Assembly: GCA_045658165.1 (NCBI GenBank)
Contig: JAZOUN010000074.1
Location: forward strand, 1-64,000
Direction of reading: 5' to 3'
Length of the DNA: 64,000 bases
Source: UBA1081 sp045658165
Lineage (GTDB): Bacteria > Bacillota > Clostridia > Oscillospirales > Acutalibacteraceae
The notes below the pieces were generated by a model, which was not told where the DNA came from, did not search any database, and saw only the letters and a program-made list of their open reading frames with translations. A program made the translations under genes and the position numbers. Shown here one piece after another: positions 17,444 through 26,177 of the stretch (its first letter is position 1; each line of letters starts with the position of its first letter).

Positions 17444-18268
17444 TTACTTTACAGGACTTAAATAAAATACTATCGGTTTTTTCGTATATGCATACTTTTG
17501 CATATACGAATTTTCTTTTTTCAGGATAAATTCAGTTTCATATATATTACAATAAGGCAAAAAATATATTGAAGGAATTATAAACAAACTTGACAATCTT
17601 CGGAATATATTCATACTCTTGAATTTTAAAAGCTGTCTGCATTTATTATTCATCCTTACAGTTGATAACTCAAAAATCTTCTTTACAGACATCGATTGAT
17701 TTGTCATCATTAAATATGTTGTAAGCTGATATTTCTGAATAAATACTGAAAACGCATAAATGCCGAAAATAAACAATAAAATATTACAAACAATAAACAA
17801 AGAAAACACTACACTTGAAATTCCTTCATTTAATAGTAATGCAATAAAAATGGTAACCACAAATGACGGAAGAAGATGTATTATACCTGCTGTTAATTTC
17901 TTAAAAAATTGAGAAAAACGAACTACACTATATTTTATTAAAATATTGAATTTTATCTTATTTTTTATTGTATGACCGCAAACTGAAAAAAAACAGCAAT
18001 TTTTCTGCAAATTGCAATACATAAAAAAATAAAATAAACATATATTCATTATTACAGTAAAGATACATATTGAGGCATGTAGTATCTGGTTACTGAATAC
18101 ACCGAGTTTTGAAAGTATTGCAGTATCAATTATCAACAAATAAACAGAAATAGCACTACTTAATACAAACAAGAAAAAACTTATATAAGAAATTGTAATA
18201 TAAAAATAGCATTTCAGTATATTTCCTCTTAAGCAATCTTTTATATAATTTTTGTAATCATAAAACAT
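17444..18268 (-). CDS. Unknown multi-pass membrane protein
   Basis: I do not recognise this family with confidence. The 274-residue, Lys/Phe/Ile-rich protein has about five or six hydrophobic segments (near residues 22-48, 68-92, 125-150, 155-178 and 225-245). Its C-terminal part, with SLFIIPSIYFLPYCNI followed by a polar tail, loosely resembles DUF975-type membrane proteins. Codons are more AT-rich than in its neighbours. Two hairpins frame it: one hides its GGAGG ribosome binding site (18272-18303), and the terminator of the convergent his operon lies within its last 25 codons. Function unknown. Confidence 0.6.
   Translation of the reverse strand: MFYDYKNYIKDCLRGNILKCYFYITISYISFFLFVLSSAISVYLLIIDTAILSKLGVFSNQILHASICIFTVIMNICLFYFFMYCNLQKNCCFFSVCGHTIKNKIKFNILIKYSVVRFSQFFKKLTAGIIHLLPSFVVTIFIALLLNEGISSVVFSLFIVCNILLFIFGIYAFSVFIQKYQLTTYLMMTNQSMSVKKIFELSTVRMNNKCRQLLKFKSMNIFRRLSSLFIIPSIYFLPYCNIYETEFILKKENSYMQKYAYTKKPIVFYLSPVK
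17481..17521 (+). terminator. his operon terminator inside the convergent gene
   Basis: TTCGTATATGCA and TGCATATACGAA form a perfect 12-bp stem with a 6-base loop, followed by a T run on the plus strand. It is 45 bases after the hisIE stop but inside the 3' coding end of the minus-strand membrane gene. Confidence 0.88.
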
Positions 18269-18271
18269 AAA

Positions 18272-18303
18272 AACAACCTCCGAAATGAGTATCGGAAGTT
18301 GTT
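18272..18303 (-). promoter_or_regulatory. Hairpin burying the ribosome binding site of the membrane gene
   Basis: On the minus strand AACAACTTCCGA pairs with TCGGAGGTTGTT (12 bp, one G-U) around an 8-base loop. The 3' arm contains the GGAGG of the gene starting at 18268, and a T run follows up to the ATG. It can work as terminator for the upstream amidohydrolase gene and as a block to translation of the downstream gene. Confidence 0.7.
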
Positions 18304-18317
18304 TTTTATTTTATACA

Positions 18318-19139
18318 TCAAAATTCAATATTCAATTCTCTGGCAATATTTTTTCCAAGGATTTTTTCCTTGGCATCTTCAGGAATATCAAGCTCCAAGA
18401 TTCTGTTAATTGCTTTTTTAGTGTAGTCAGCATCATTATATGGAAAATCAAGACCAAAAATATGATTTTCATGATCTGTCTGATAAATAAGTGTGCGCAA
18501 TTCATCATCAGAATGGCTCCAGTTATCAAACAATCCGTTTTCTCCCATTGCTATGGATGTCCAACCTGCAAAAGTATTTCTTATCTCATTACGTGAGTTA
18601 TTAAGCATTACTGCAAGACCTTCTCGGAAGAAATGATAACCGCCAAGATGTTCCATGCTGAATCTGAGTTTCTTATGATTGAATGCTATTTCGTCATACA
18701 TAAGCATATTGTAATCTGCAATTCTGTGCCAATGCACACCGGTATGGAATGAAAGAAATAAATTTGCCTCTTCTGCAGCTGTATAAATTCTTTCTGCTTT
18801 TTCACCGAGAAGATTGAACTCCTGATATGCAGGGTGAAGTTTTATACCTTTAAAACCGTAAGAAATAATTTTCGCGATCTGTTCTTCTATATCATCTGTA
18901 TCAGTATTTACAGTTCCGAATCCGTAAAGATTGGTTTTATCAACAAGTTTCTCAGCAAGAAATTCATTCGGATCGCCTTTCAATCCAAAATATTCATAAT
19001 GACCGTGAAACGGTGCAAAACAAACAGCTTTATCGATTTCACACTCTTCCATAAGCTCCAGAAGTTTTTCAACTGTTCCTGTTGGTCTGGATTCCTCAGG
19101 AAAAACATGTGCATGATTTGCGAAAACTTTATATTTCAT
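18318..19139 (-). CDS. Amidohydrolase-family (TIM-barrel) metal-dependent hydrolase
   Basis: A 273-residue protein of the amidohydrolase 2 type: the N-terminal YKVFANHAHVFPE supplies a metal-binding H-x-H, followed by GFKGIKLHPAYQEFN, FHTGVHWH and, near the C-terminus, IFGLDFPYNDADYTKKAI with the terminal catalytic Asp. These enzymes hydrolyse or decarboxylate small cyclic or aromatic acids; the substrate here is unknown. ATG 19139 is preferred because AGAGGTGTG is just upstream; the frame extends to 19157. It lies between a sialidase and an unknown membrane protein, and contextual clues to its role are weak. Confidence 0.8.
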   Translation of the reverse strand: MKYKVFANHAHVFPEESRPTGTVEKLLELMEECEIDKAVCFAPFHGHYEYFGLKGDPNEFLAEKLVDKTNLYGFGTVNTDTDDIEEQIAKIISYGFKGIKLHPAYQEFNLLGEKAERIYTAAEEANLFLSFHTGVHWHRIADYNMLMYDEIAFNHKKLRFSMEHLGGYHFFREGLAVMLNNSRNEIRNTFAGWTSIAMGENGLFDNWSHSDDELRTLIYQTDHENHIFGLDFPYNDADYTKKAINRILELDIPEDAKEKILGKNIARELNIEF

Positions 19140-19167
19140 AAACACACCTCTATACAATATAAATCAA

Positions 19168-19189
19168 GGGTGGCATATTTCAGCCACCC
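19168..19189 (-). terminator. Terminator after sialidase gene
   Basis: GGGTGGC and GCCACCC form a 7-bp stem with an 8-base loop. On the minus strand it follows the sialidase stop, with a T-rich but interrupted tail. Confidence 0.65.
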
Positions 19190-19197
19190 CGAAAGAT

Positions 19198-20736
19198 TTA
19201 AATAAGATCAAACATTGTAAGCAACTTAACAAGAATCTTTATGAGTGCACTGAGAATTTTCTGACCGAAATCAGCATTATCAACGTATTCATGATTATTT
19301 CCGTTGATTTCCGAAAGAGTACCATCATCTGCAAGTGAAAGAATTCTGTAAGAAATGTGAGCAGCTTCATCTTCATACAGATAGCCGATGTTACCATCAG
19401 CAAGCTGTGTGAGACAAGAATAAGCAAAGAAATCACTTGTTACATGATATTCTGAAATCCAATTTACTGAATTATCATCATTAACAAGTCCGACTACAAC
19501 AAGCCCGTCTTCTCTTGCATTCTGGTTTGAAGCAAATGAACCGAGAATTACATTCTTTCCGTTGATTTTCTTATCAACATTAATGAATGAAATCATGCAG
19601 TTTCCGTTTGAAGGAAGATTAAGGTCAGCCTTAAACTTAGTCCATGTTACGCCACCGTCTGTACTGTCTGCATATGCAGCAAAGAATGAATCATCACGTG
19701 CATACATACGAAGTGTACCATCAGGAAGAGATACAATCTGAGCTTCACTTGTTTTGCCGACACCAATCTTGTGGTATGTTTCAGCACCTCTGTTCCATGT
19801 TAAACCATTATCATCAGAATAGATAGTACTTACCTTTTCAACAAGACCTGAATTATCGTATACACAGAAGATAATTCTTTCTTTTCCATTATATTCAGTA
19901 ACAAAACCTTTACCGGGGCCAATACCAAGGAAAGATTCATTATCATACTTAACTTCAGGGCTGAGAATTACAGGATCACTCCATGTTGCACCATTATCAT
20001 CAGAATATCTCATCCAAAGATAACATGTATTATATGCACAAAAATCTGCTTCTGCATAAAATACATTCTGCTGAACCATATTATCAGAACCTACCTGCTT
20101 CTGATAAACAGGTGCACCGTCTTTATAAAGAGCATATTCAGCATCAACTGAGTAACCTGTTGCAGAATTATCATTGAGATTAAGAACAGGAGCAAAGCCG
20201 TTTACAAACTCACCAACATAATATTTGAATGTCTTTAGATCGTCATTAACAGAACCTGTTGTAAGAAGAAGATACTTTTCTCCATTGATAGTTGTATAAC
20301 CTGTGCCTTTTTTACCTGTAGGATAACCACCCTCAGCTGTCCAAGCATCAGATACAATAAAGATTCTTCCTGTTTCTTTTGACTGAACAAGAGCTGAGTC
20401 AATAAAAGAAGCACTAGCAGTTGCTGTAACACCATCTGCATAATCGTCAAAATGATTTACAACAGTATATTCCCAATCTGTATATCCGTCTGCAGATTTT
20501 GCAACAACGATATCAATATTATTGGGAGAATCAGAACCATGATCGTAACGCATATCAGCTGCTGCAAGAACTGAACCGTCATTGAGAGTGATAATTGCAG
20601 GTATACGATATGTATCTGAACCTAACTGTCCCTTATCAAAAGGTTGATCATAAGCTACGTCTGTTGCAAAAGCCATTGTTGACATTACACAGAAAATAAG
20701 AATCACAGTCATTAAAGCTGCAATAAATTTTTTCAT
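19198..20736 (-). CDS. Secreted sialidase (GH33, BNR repeats)
   Basis: Exo-alpha-sialidases cleave terminal sialic acids from mucin and other glycoconjugates. The 512-residue protein has a signal peptide (cleavage likely after AFA, residue 24), the YRIP arginine motif at 43-46, and four Asp boxes near 81-88, 245-252, 307-314 and 358-365 (SDDNGATW, SDDNGLTW, STDGGVTW). The catalytic Glu may be in SEAQ (near 331). An insert of about 100 residues lies between the first two boxes, as in other GH33 enzymes. No LPXTG or dockerin is seen; instead the last 20 residues are an amphipathic helix. GGAGGT precedes the ATG and a sigma-A promoter lies upstream. No sialic-acid transport or catabolism genes (nanA, nanE) are in the window. 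Confidence 0.93.
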   Translation of the reverse strand: MKKFIAALMTVILIFCVMSTMAFATDVAYDQPFDKGQLGSDTYRIPAIITLNDGSVLAAADMRYDHGSDSPNNIDIVVAKSADGYTDWEYTVVNHFDDYADGVTATASASFIDSALVQSKETGRIFIVSDAWTAEGGYPTGKKGTGYTTINGEKYLLLTTGSVNDDLKTFKYYVGEFVNGFAPVLNLNDNSATGYSVDAEYALYKDGAPVYQKQVGSDNMVQQNVFYAEADFCAYNTCYLWMRYSDDNGATWSDPVILSPEVKYDNESFLGIGPGKGFVTEYNGKERIIFCVYDNSGLVEKVSTIYSDDNGLTWNRGAETYHKIGVGKTSEAQIVSLPDGTLRMYARDDSFFAAYADSTDGGVTWTKFKADLNLPSNGNCMISFINVDKKINGKNVILGSFASNQNAREDGLVVVGLVNDDNSVNWISEYHVTSDFFAYSCLTQLADGNIGYLYEDEAAHISYRILSLADDGTLSEINGNNHEYVDNADFGQKILSALIKILVKLLTMFDLI

Positions 20737-20768
20737 GTTTTTACCTCCGTAATATTATTAACTTAATT

Positions 20769-20797
20769 ATAATATCATCATTAAAATAAAAAGTCAA
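20769..20797 (-). promoter_or_regulatory. Sigma-A promoter of sialidase gene
   Basis: On the minus strand TTGACT (20792-20797) and TATTAT (20769-20774) are 17 bases apart, reading toward the sialidase. Confidence 0.7.
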
Positions 20798-20848
20798 TAA
20801 ATTGCAATAATTTATAATAATTAAATTACTTTAAATAACATATTAAAC

Positions 20849-20872
20849 AAACGGTTACAAAAGTAACCGTTT
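20849..20872 (-). terminator. Terminator after spoIVB
   Basis: AAACGGTTAC and GTAACCGTTT form a 10-bp stem with a 4-base loop just after the spoIVB stop on the minus strand; the T run is short. Confidence 0.7.
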
Positions 20873-20889
20873 TCAGTTTTAACAAAATG

Positions 20890-22113
20890 TTATTTTATCA
20901 TATTTTCTTCAGCAATTTCTTCAGACGTTGAAAGCATATTTTCTATAAATATACCGTAACCGCGTTGCGGATCATTAAGAAAAACATGCGTTACTGCCCC
21001 AACAATCATGCCGTTCTGTATTATGGGGCTTCCACTCATCCCCTGTACAATTCCACCGGTAATATTTAACAGATCAGGATCAGTAACTTTTATAACCATT
21101 GAACGTGATGTTTTTTCATTACTGTAAGTGATTTTTTCAATTTCAATATCATAATAACATGCACCATCCTGAGAAACTGTTGATATAATCTGTGCATATC
21201 CAGTTTCTGTTTCACTTTGTGAAGCAACAGGATAAAGTTCACCTGATTCAACCACAGTATCAGAATAGGTTCCGTAAACACCAAACTGATTATTCTCGTA
21301 AAGTCTGCCTATAACTTCAGTTGTAAAACTACCCTTAATCTGACCTGTCACACCTTTTTCACCCGGTATACAACCATTTATGTGAGCACCAAGAATATCC
21401 CCATTCCCGACCGGTAATACCGATTCTGTTTCACTATCACAAATAGCATGTCCCAATGATGCAACCATTTTGTTTTCAGGATCTGCAAAAGTAAGAGTAC
21501 CGATTCCTGCAGTACTGTCACGCAACCATAATCCGCAACGGTATTTGTTTTCCTGCTGTGAAAATGCAGGTTTAAGTGAAAAATCCAACAATTCATTTCC
21601 TCTTTTTACCGTAATACCAATACTTTCACCTTCTGCGGAAATCACCTTACCACTGAACTCTGTAACAGAAGATATAGGCTCATTATCAACCTTAGTTATG
21701 ATATCACCTTTCTGAATTCCGCATTCAAGCGCAGGTGAGATATTCCCGGAAGAAGTCAGAACATCATCGATTCCTACAACAAGCAATCCTTCGGTAAAAA
21801 GTCTGATACCGACAAGACTACCTCCGACATGAACATATTTACGTTCAGATTCTCGAATTTGCGTTTTACAAACCGGAATTATTCCGCATATTGTAACATC
21901 TGCTGAACACTCTGTTTGTTCAAAATTTGACACAGCGACAGCATTTTCATTTGTTTTTGTCACCTGATAAATTGTGAAAAATTTTGCCGATGTCTGATTG
22001 TCATAAAATATCACTTCACTGGGAATAAAAATATTACCCAGCACAATCAGAATAAACGTAAAAACACTTATCACAGATAATATCAGATGTGTTCTTTTTA
22101 TTATTTTTTTCAT
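20890..22113 (-). CDS. spoIVB: SpoIVB serine peptidase (S55)
   Basis: SpoIVB is secreted from the forespore into the intermembrane space and cleaves SpoIVFA to trigger sigma-K activation during sporulation. The 407-residue protein has an N-terminal membrane segment, a PDZ domain (about 110-185: GIQKGDIITKVDNEPI), then the protease with catalytic His in VASLGHAI and Ser in QGMSGSPIIQNG. ATG 22113 follows GGAGGTG, so the longer frame from 22167 is unlikely. In many Firmicutes spoIVB is followed by spo0A; here the downstream gene is the sialidase, read from its own promoter. Confidence 0.95.
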   Translation of the reverse strand: MKKIIKRTHLILSVISVFTFILIVLGNIFIPSEVIFYDNQTSAKFFTIYQVTKTNENAVAVSNFEQTECSADVTICGIIPVCKTQIRESERKYVHVGGSLVGIRLFTEGLLVVGIDDVLTSSGNISPALECGIQKGDIITKVDNEPISSVTEFSGKVISAEGESIGITVKRGNELLDFSLKPAFSQQENKYRCGLWLRDSTAGIGTLTFADPENKMVASLGHAICDSETESVLPVGNGDILGAHINGCIPGEKGVTGQIKGSFTTEVIGRLYENNQFGVYGTYSDTVVESGELYPVASQSETETGYAQIISTVSQDGACYYDIEIEKITYSNEKTSRSMVIKVTDPDLLNITGGIVQGMSGSPIIQNGMIVGAVTHVFLNDPQRGYGIFIENMLSTSEEIAEENMIK

Positions 22114-22219
22114 AAGCACCTCCGACAGAAATAATGCACACAAATAATGTGGCTTTTTAATGTTCAATTATTATCGGAATTTTTTAATCTGACGAATTTG
22201 CTTGAAAGTAATTTTTTAG

Positions 22220-22248
22220 AAAAAAATAACCGACATTTCTGCCGGTTA
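22220..22248 (-). terminator. Terminator after prmA
   Basis: TAACCG and CGGTTA form a stem with a 10-base loop; on the minus strand a run of six or more T follows. Confidence 0.85.
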
Positions 22249-22256
22249 CTATAAAT

Positions 22257-23180
22257 TTATTTTTTCATACATTCGAAACAAAGCCATCCTGCTTCTTCGT
22301 GACGTGCAATTATTCTGAATCCGTATTGATCGAGAGCCGCAACAACTTCGTTTTCACGAATATCTATTATACCTGAAACAATATATACACTGTTATCATT
22401 CATAAACGCATCTACACCTTTTGAAAGCATAATGATTGCGTCTGCCACAATATTTGCAGCAATAACATCAAATTTACCGCTTACTTTGTCTGTAAGATTA
22501 CCATGATATAATGTATAACTTGATTCATCAAATCCGTTTCTTTTTGCATTTTCCATTGCTGTTTTTACTGCAAGTTTATCAATATCAACACCAGTTGCGG
22601 ATTCGGCACCAAGAAGCAATGATGCAATTGAAAGAATACCGCTGCCACAGCCTATATCAAGCATTTTGCAACCTGGAGTGATATATTTCTCTATTGCAGC
22701 AAGACAAAGACGTGTAGTTTCATGTGAACCTGACCCGAATGCAAGTCCCGGTTCAAGATTAAGAACTACTCTGTCCCCTGCTTCAACTTTATCCTTCCAA
22801 ATAGGCTGAATGAGAAGTCTTTCACCAACGGGCATGGGTTTGAAATATTTTTTCCAGTTGTTTTCCCAGTCTGCGTTTTTACACTGAACACTGTCTATTT
22901 CATAACTGACATTTTCAGCATCAAGTCTTTCTTTAATAAAAGAGACAGCTTCATTCGGGTTTTCTTCAGGAGAAATGTAAACATGAACTATTCCTTTTGT
23001 TCTGTCTCTTGCAAGAAGATCTTCATCAATAAGATCGATATGTGCAATTTCAAGAACTGCATCTTCCATATCTGAATAATCCTCTATATATATACCATAA
23101 GGTACAGTCATTGATACAATTGCGCCTGCCTGATCAACCTTTTCAACAGGCACGGTTACTTTAATTTCGGTCCAATCCAT
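22257..23180 (-). CDS. prmA: Ribosomal protein L11 methyltransferase
   Basis: PrmA trimethylates ribosomal protein L11 using S-adenosylmethionine. The N-terminal substrate-binding domain starts MDWTEIKVTVPVEKVDQ; the Rossmann domain carries GLAFGSGSHETTRLCL, the SAM-binding MLDIGCGSGILSIASLLLG and NIVADAI (NPPY-like region). 307 residues is normal. It is 41 bases downstream of the YhaM-type nuclease gene and may be co-transcribed with it; a terminator follows. Confidence 0.96.
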   Translation of the reverse strand: MDWTEIKVTVPVEKVDQAGAIVSMTVPYGIYIEDYSDMEDAVLEIAHIDLIDEDLLARDRTKGIVHVYISPEENPNEAVSFIKERLDAENVSYEIDSVQCKNADWENNWKKYFKPMPVGERLLIQPIWKDKVEAGDRVVLNLEPGLAFGSGSHETTRLCLAAIEKYITPGCKMLDIGCGSGILSIASLLLGAESATGVDIDKLAVKTAMENAKRNGFDESSYTLYHGNLTDKVSGKFDVIAANIVADAIIMLSKGVDAFMNDNSVYIVSGIIDIRENEVVAALDQYGFRIIARHEEAGWLCFECMKK

Positions 23181-23221
23181 AATATACCTCTTAAAAATTT
23201 ATTTTAGCTGTTAGAATTATC

Positions 23222-24190
23222 TCAGTCAAGATTAACTTTAATTTCAGGTGCTTTTCTGCCGTGATTATAAAATTTTCTGTCATGTAATGCCCACTGACGG
23301 TTACTGAATTCACGAGGCGCAACATCAACAAGACAACTTTCAATTTCATATATGTTAGCATCAAGGGAGTCAAGCTCAGAAAGAATTTCAGCTTCAAGGA
23401 ACAAAGGTCTTGTCGCAGCACCGAATTCAGGCTCTCCGTGGTGAGAAATAAGCATATGCTCAACAAGCATTGCAGTATCGGCATCTATATTCTTTACACG
23501 GGCAATTCTGTCAACCATCATAGCTCCCATAACAAGATGGCCTACAAGAGTGCCCTCAGGAGTATATCCATCTACAAGACCTGATTTTGAAATTACAAAT
23601 TCTTCGGTTTTACACACATCATGAAGTATCGCGCCGGAAATGAGCAATTCTCTGTCAACAGTGGGATAAATTGAAGCAACGCATTCACACATTTTTACAA
23701 TAGAAAGTGTATGCATAAGCAATCCGCCTCTTATTGCATGATGAAGTTTGAATGCCGCAGGACAATCAATCATTTTGTCTCCGTATTCATCAAGAACTGC
23801 ATTTACAAGAGTTTTTAATGACTCAGAGCTGAATACATTAACTTTACTTCTTATTGTCTGCATCATAAACTCACCGGTATAATCAGAAGAAGGTATAATA
23901 TCTGCCATATCGATATTATCATTATCCCATTTTTCTCTGATTCTGTCTATTCTAAGCTGAGGTGTACCATTGAATTCAGAAATTACACCTCTTACCTTGA
24001 CAATACTGTTTGCTTCAGGCAAAAATGCACCTTCTCTGAAATCCCAGACTTTAGCATTTATTTCTCCGCTTTTATCTGCAAGATACATATCGAGAAACAT
24101 TGAACCGTTTTTCGCAGTTTTTTTATCACAGCTTTTTACAAGCACAAAACCTTCAACAGTACCGTTTCCGTCAATTTCTTTTAAATTCAT
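23222..24190 (-). CDS. YhaM-type 3'-5' exoribonuclease (OB fold + HD domain)
   Basis: An N-terminal OB-fold nucleic-acid binding region (about 1-95: MFLDMYLADKSGEINAKVWD) is followed by an HD-type phosphohydrolase domain (about 145-265) with metal-binding GGLLMHTLSIV, ILHDVCKTEEF and MLISHHGEPEFG. This is the architecture of YhaM, a manganese-dependent 3'-5' exonuclease in RNA turnover. 322 residues. Its start overlaps the upstream GtrA-family gene by four bases (ATGA). Confidence 0.92.
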   Translation of the reverse strand: MNLKEIDGNGTVEGFVLVKSCDKKTAKNGSMFLDMYLADKSGEINAKVWDFREGAFLPEANSIVKVRGVISEFNGTPQLRIDRIREKWDNDNIDMADIIPSSDYTGEFMMQTIRSKVNVFSSESLKTLVNAVLDEYGDKMIDCPAAFKLHHAIRGGLLMHTLSIVKMCECVASIYPTVDRELLISGAILHDVCKTEEFVISKSGLVDGYTPEGTLVGHLVMGAMMVDRIARVKNIDADTAMLVEHMLISHHGEPEFGAATRPLFLEAEILSELDSLDANIYEIESCLVDVAPREFSNRQWALHDRKFYNHGRKAPEIKVNLD

Positions 24191-24756
24191 GTCTGTTCAC
24201 CTTCCGATTCAGTTTTTGTCTTTCTGAAAATAACAAGTTTACTCATTACGTAATTAAATACAACAACTATTACTGATACCAAAATTTTTGCTATCCACTT
24301 TGGTTCGTTTTCTGAACTGAAAATTCCGAAATTTATAAAAACATTACGCAATATCATAAATCCGAGTGATTCAAAAACAACAAAGGAAAGAATTCTTGCG
24401 GTAAAAAACGAAACAATTTCTTTTATAACCACATTAAATTCAGTGCTTTTACTTTCAAACACCCAGATTTTATTTGTAAAATAAGCAAACAAAACAGCAA
24501 ATATCCATGCAATAAGTGTTGATATATCTTCAAAAGTAATTCTGAATACATTATTAAACAAATCAAAATCAGCTATACTGTTACTGCCGAGAATTTTGTC
24601 TGAAATAAAAAATACAACAAAATTAACAACTGTAGTCATTACTCCAAAAAATAAATATGACAACATTTCATATGTCAACAATTTACCTATAACAGGAATC
24701 GACAGAAACATTCTGAAGAAGCCTATTGAAAATATTTTCTCATAAAGTTTTTTCAA
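24187..24756 (-). CDS. GtrA-family membrane protein
   Basis: A small integral membrane protein of about 189 residues with four hydrophobic segments in the GtrA pattern (MLSYLFFGVMTTVVNFVVFF and ARILSFVVFESLGFMIL). GtrA proteins help move undecaprenyl-linked sugars across the membrane for surface polysaccharide or teichoic acid glycosylation. A TTG start at 24756 is proposed because GGGAGA is nine bases upstream; the ATG at 24765 directly abuts that site. It overlaps the nuclease gene by four bases. No glycosyltransferase partner lies next to it. Confidence 0.85.
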   Translation of the reverse strand: MKKLYEKIFSIGFFRMFLSIPVIGKLLTYEMLSYLFFGVMTTVVNFVVFFISDKILGSNSIADFDLFNNVFRITFEDISTLIAWIFAVLFAYFTNKIWVFESKSTEFNVVIKEIVSFFTARILSFVVFESLGFMILRNVFINFGIFSSENEPKWIAKILVSVIVVVFNYVMSKLVIFRKTKTESEGEQT

Positions 24757-24887
24757 AATACACATTCTCCCATTTTGAATTATATTGATATCATATCATT
24801 TTTTTTATTGTTTTGCAACATCATCAAGGATATTTTTTGTTTCTGAGGACAATATAATCATACAACTTTCTGAAAGGATGAATGTAA

Positions 24888-25073
24888 ATGAACAAAAAAA
24901 CAATGAGTGCAACAAAAACAATAGGAACAATTATGGCAATCGGTGGTGCAGCAGCAATGATCGGATCTGCAATGATGACAAATAACTCTACTAAAAAACA
25001 GATGAAAAAGACTGCAGATAAAGCAATGAAAACTATAAACGGCGTGCTCGACGGTATTCAGAGTATGATGTAA
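24888..25073 (+). CDS. Small membrane protein, 61 residues, unknown
   Basis: ATG 24888 follows GAAAGGA (24872-24878) by nine bases. The basic N-terminus leads into one Ala/Gly/Met-rich transmembrane helix (about residues 11-31, with IGTIMAIGGAAAMIGSAMM), followed by a Lys-rich amphipathic segment ending GVLDGIQSMM. A single-span protein of the YtxH-like size and shape, but I cannot assign it to a family. The divergent GtrA gene lies 132 bases upstream and pdaA follows 87 bases downstream. Codon use and translation signals support a real gene. Confidence 0.7.
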   Translation: MNKKTMSATKTIGTIMAIGGAAAMIGSAMMTNNSTKKQMKKTADKAMKTINGVLDGIQSMM

Positions 25074-25160
25074 AAACATCATCATCGGGTTTTATACCCG
25101 TACATAAATTTGATATTTACTTTTTTCAAAAATATGTTATGATAGTTAAGGGTGATGATT

Positions 25161-26177
25161 ATGAAAAAATTCATATGTATTTTGTTAATTTTAATTACAA
25201 TCACATCATTTTCCGCATGTGGAACAAATGTAAACAACAATGCATCATACAACTCCGATGATGAAACAGATATACGATTCAACGAAACTATTACCGAAAC
25301 ACAAGATGAATCTGAATCAACAGATATAACAACTAATGATGATAACAAAAAGAATAAAGTCAATGCAACCGAATACGGCAAAAACACAAAAACAGATAAA
25401 ACATTAACCGGACTTGAGCCTCTCCCCCCAGTTAATTTTTCCGTTGAAGATCCTAACAACACTTCAGGTCTTTCAACAGATAAAAAATCACATGCATTCG
25501 GAGTGGCAGCAGATGAAATACCGCATGATATTTCAGTAAACAGCCAGAAATATTTTGACGATAACAATTTATATGCACTGACACTTGATACTACTTCAAC
25601 AGAAAAAATTGTATATCTTACTTTTGATGTTGGCTATGACAACGGATACACAGGAATGATTCTTGATACTCTTAAAGAAAAAAATGTTCCAGCAGCATTC
25701 TTTTGTACTGTTAATGAAATGGAATCTGATCCTCAATCTATTGCACGAATGATAAATGAAGGGCACATTGTAGGCAATCATACTGAAAATCATCCCTCTA
25801 TGGACGAGCTTTCAAGAACAGAAATGATGAGAGAAATCAAAGCATTTGATGACTATATCCGTAACAATTTCGGATACTCATCTCCTTATTTCAGGTTTCC
25901 TAAGGGTGAATATTCCGATTCAGCAGTTGACCTTGTTGAATCACTGGGATATCTCAGCGTATTCTGGTCTCTTGCATATTCAGACTGGGATACAGAAAAC
26001 CAAAAAGGTGCTGCACATGCACACGACACAGTAACAGCAAGAATTCACCCCGGTGCTGTAATATTGCTTCATGCAGTTTCATCAGATAATGCACAGGCAC
26101 TTGGAGATATAATTGATACTGTACGAACTATGGGTTATGAATTCAAAAGTCTTGATGATTATACAAAAAATCATTGA
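25161..26177 (+). CDS. pdaA: Polysaccharide deacetylase, PdaA type (muramic-delta-lactam synthesis)
   Basis: PdaA deacetylates muramic acid in spore cortex peptidoglycan, a step in making the delta-lactam needed for germination. The 338-residue protein starts with a lipoprotein-like signal (Cys near residue 20, after SFSA), then a Ser/Thr/Asn-rich linker, then a NodB domain with VYLTFDVGYDNGYT, the zinc-binding GNHTENHPSM, YFRFPKGEYS and HPGAVILLHAVSSDNA. The GYxNGYT and HAVSxDNA features are specific to the PdaA branch. ATG 25161 follows GGTGAT; the frame opens at GTG 25152. The last codons overlap the nadA promoter. Confidence 0.92.
   Translation: MKKFICILLILITITSFSACGTNVNNNASYNSDDETDIRFNETITETQDESESTDITTNDDNKKNKVNATEYGKNTKTDKTLTGLEPLPPVNFSVEDPNNTSGLSTDKKSHAFGVAADEIPHDISVNSQKYFDDNNLYALTLDTTSTEKIVYLTFDVGYDNGYTGMILDTLKEKNVPAAFFCTVNEMESDPQSIARMINEGHIVGNHTENHPSMDELSRTEMMREIKAFDDYIRNNFGYSSPYFRFPKGEYSDSAVDLVESLGYLSVFWSLAYSDWDTENQKGAAHAHDTVTARIHPGAVILLHAVSSDNAQALGDIIDTVRTMGYEFKSLDDYTKNH

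Noticed and set aside
25086..25100. Possible terminator after the small membrane gene
   Set aside because: CGGGT and ACCCG make only 5 bp and no T run follows.
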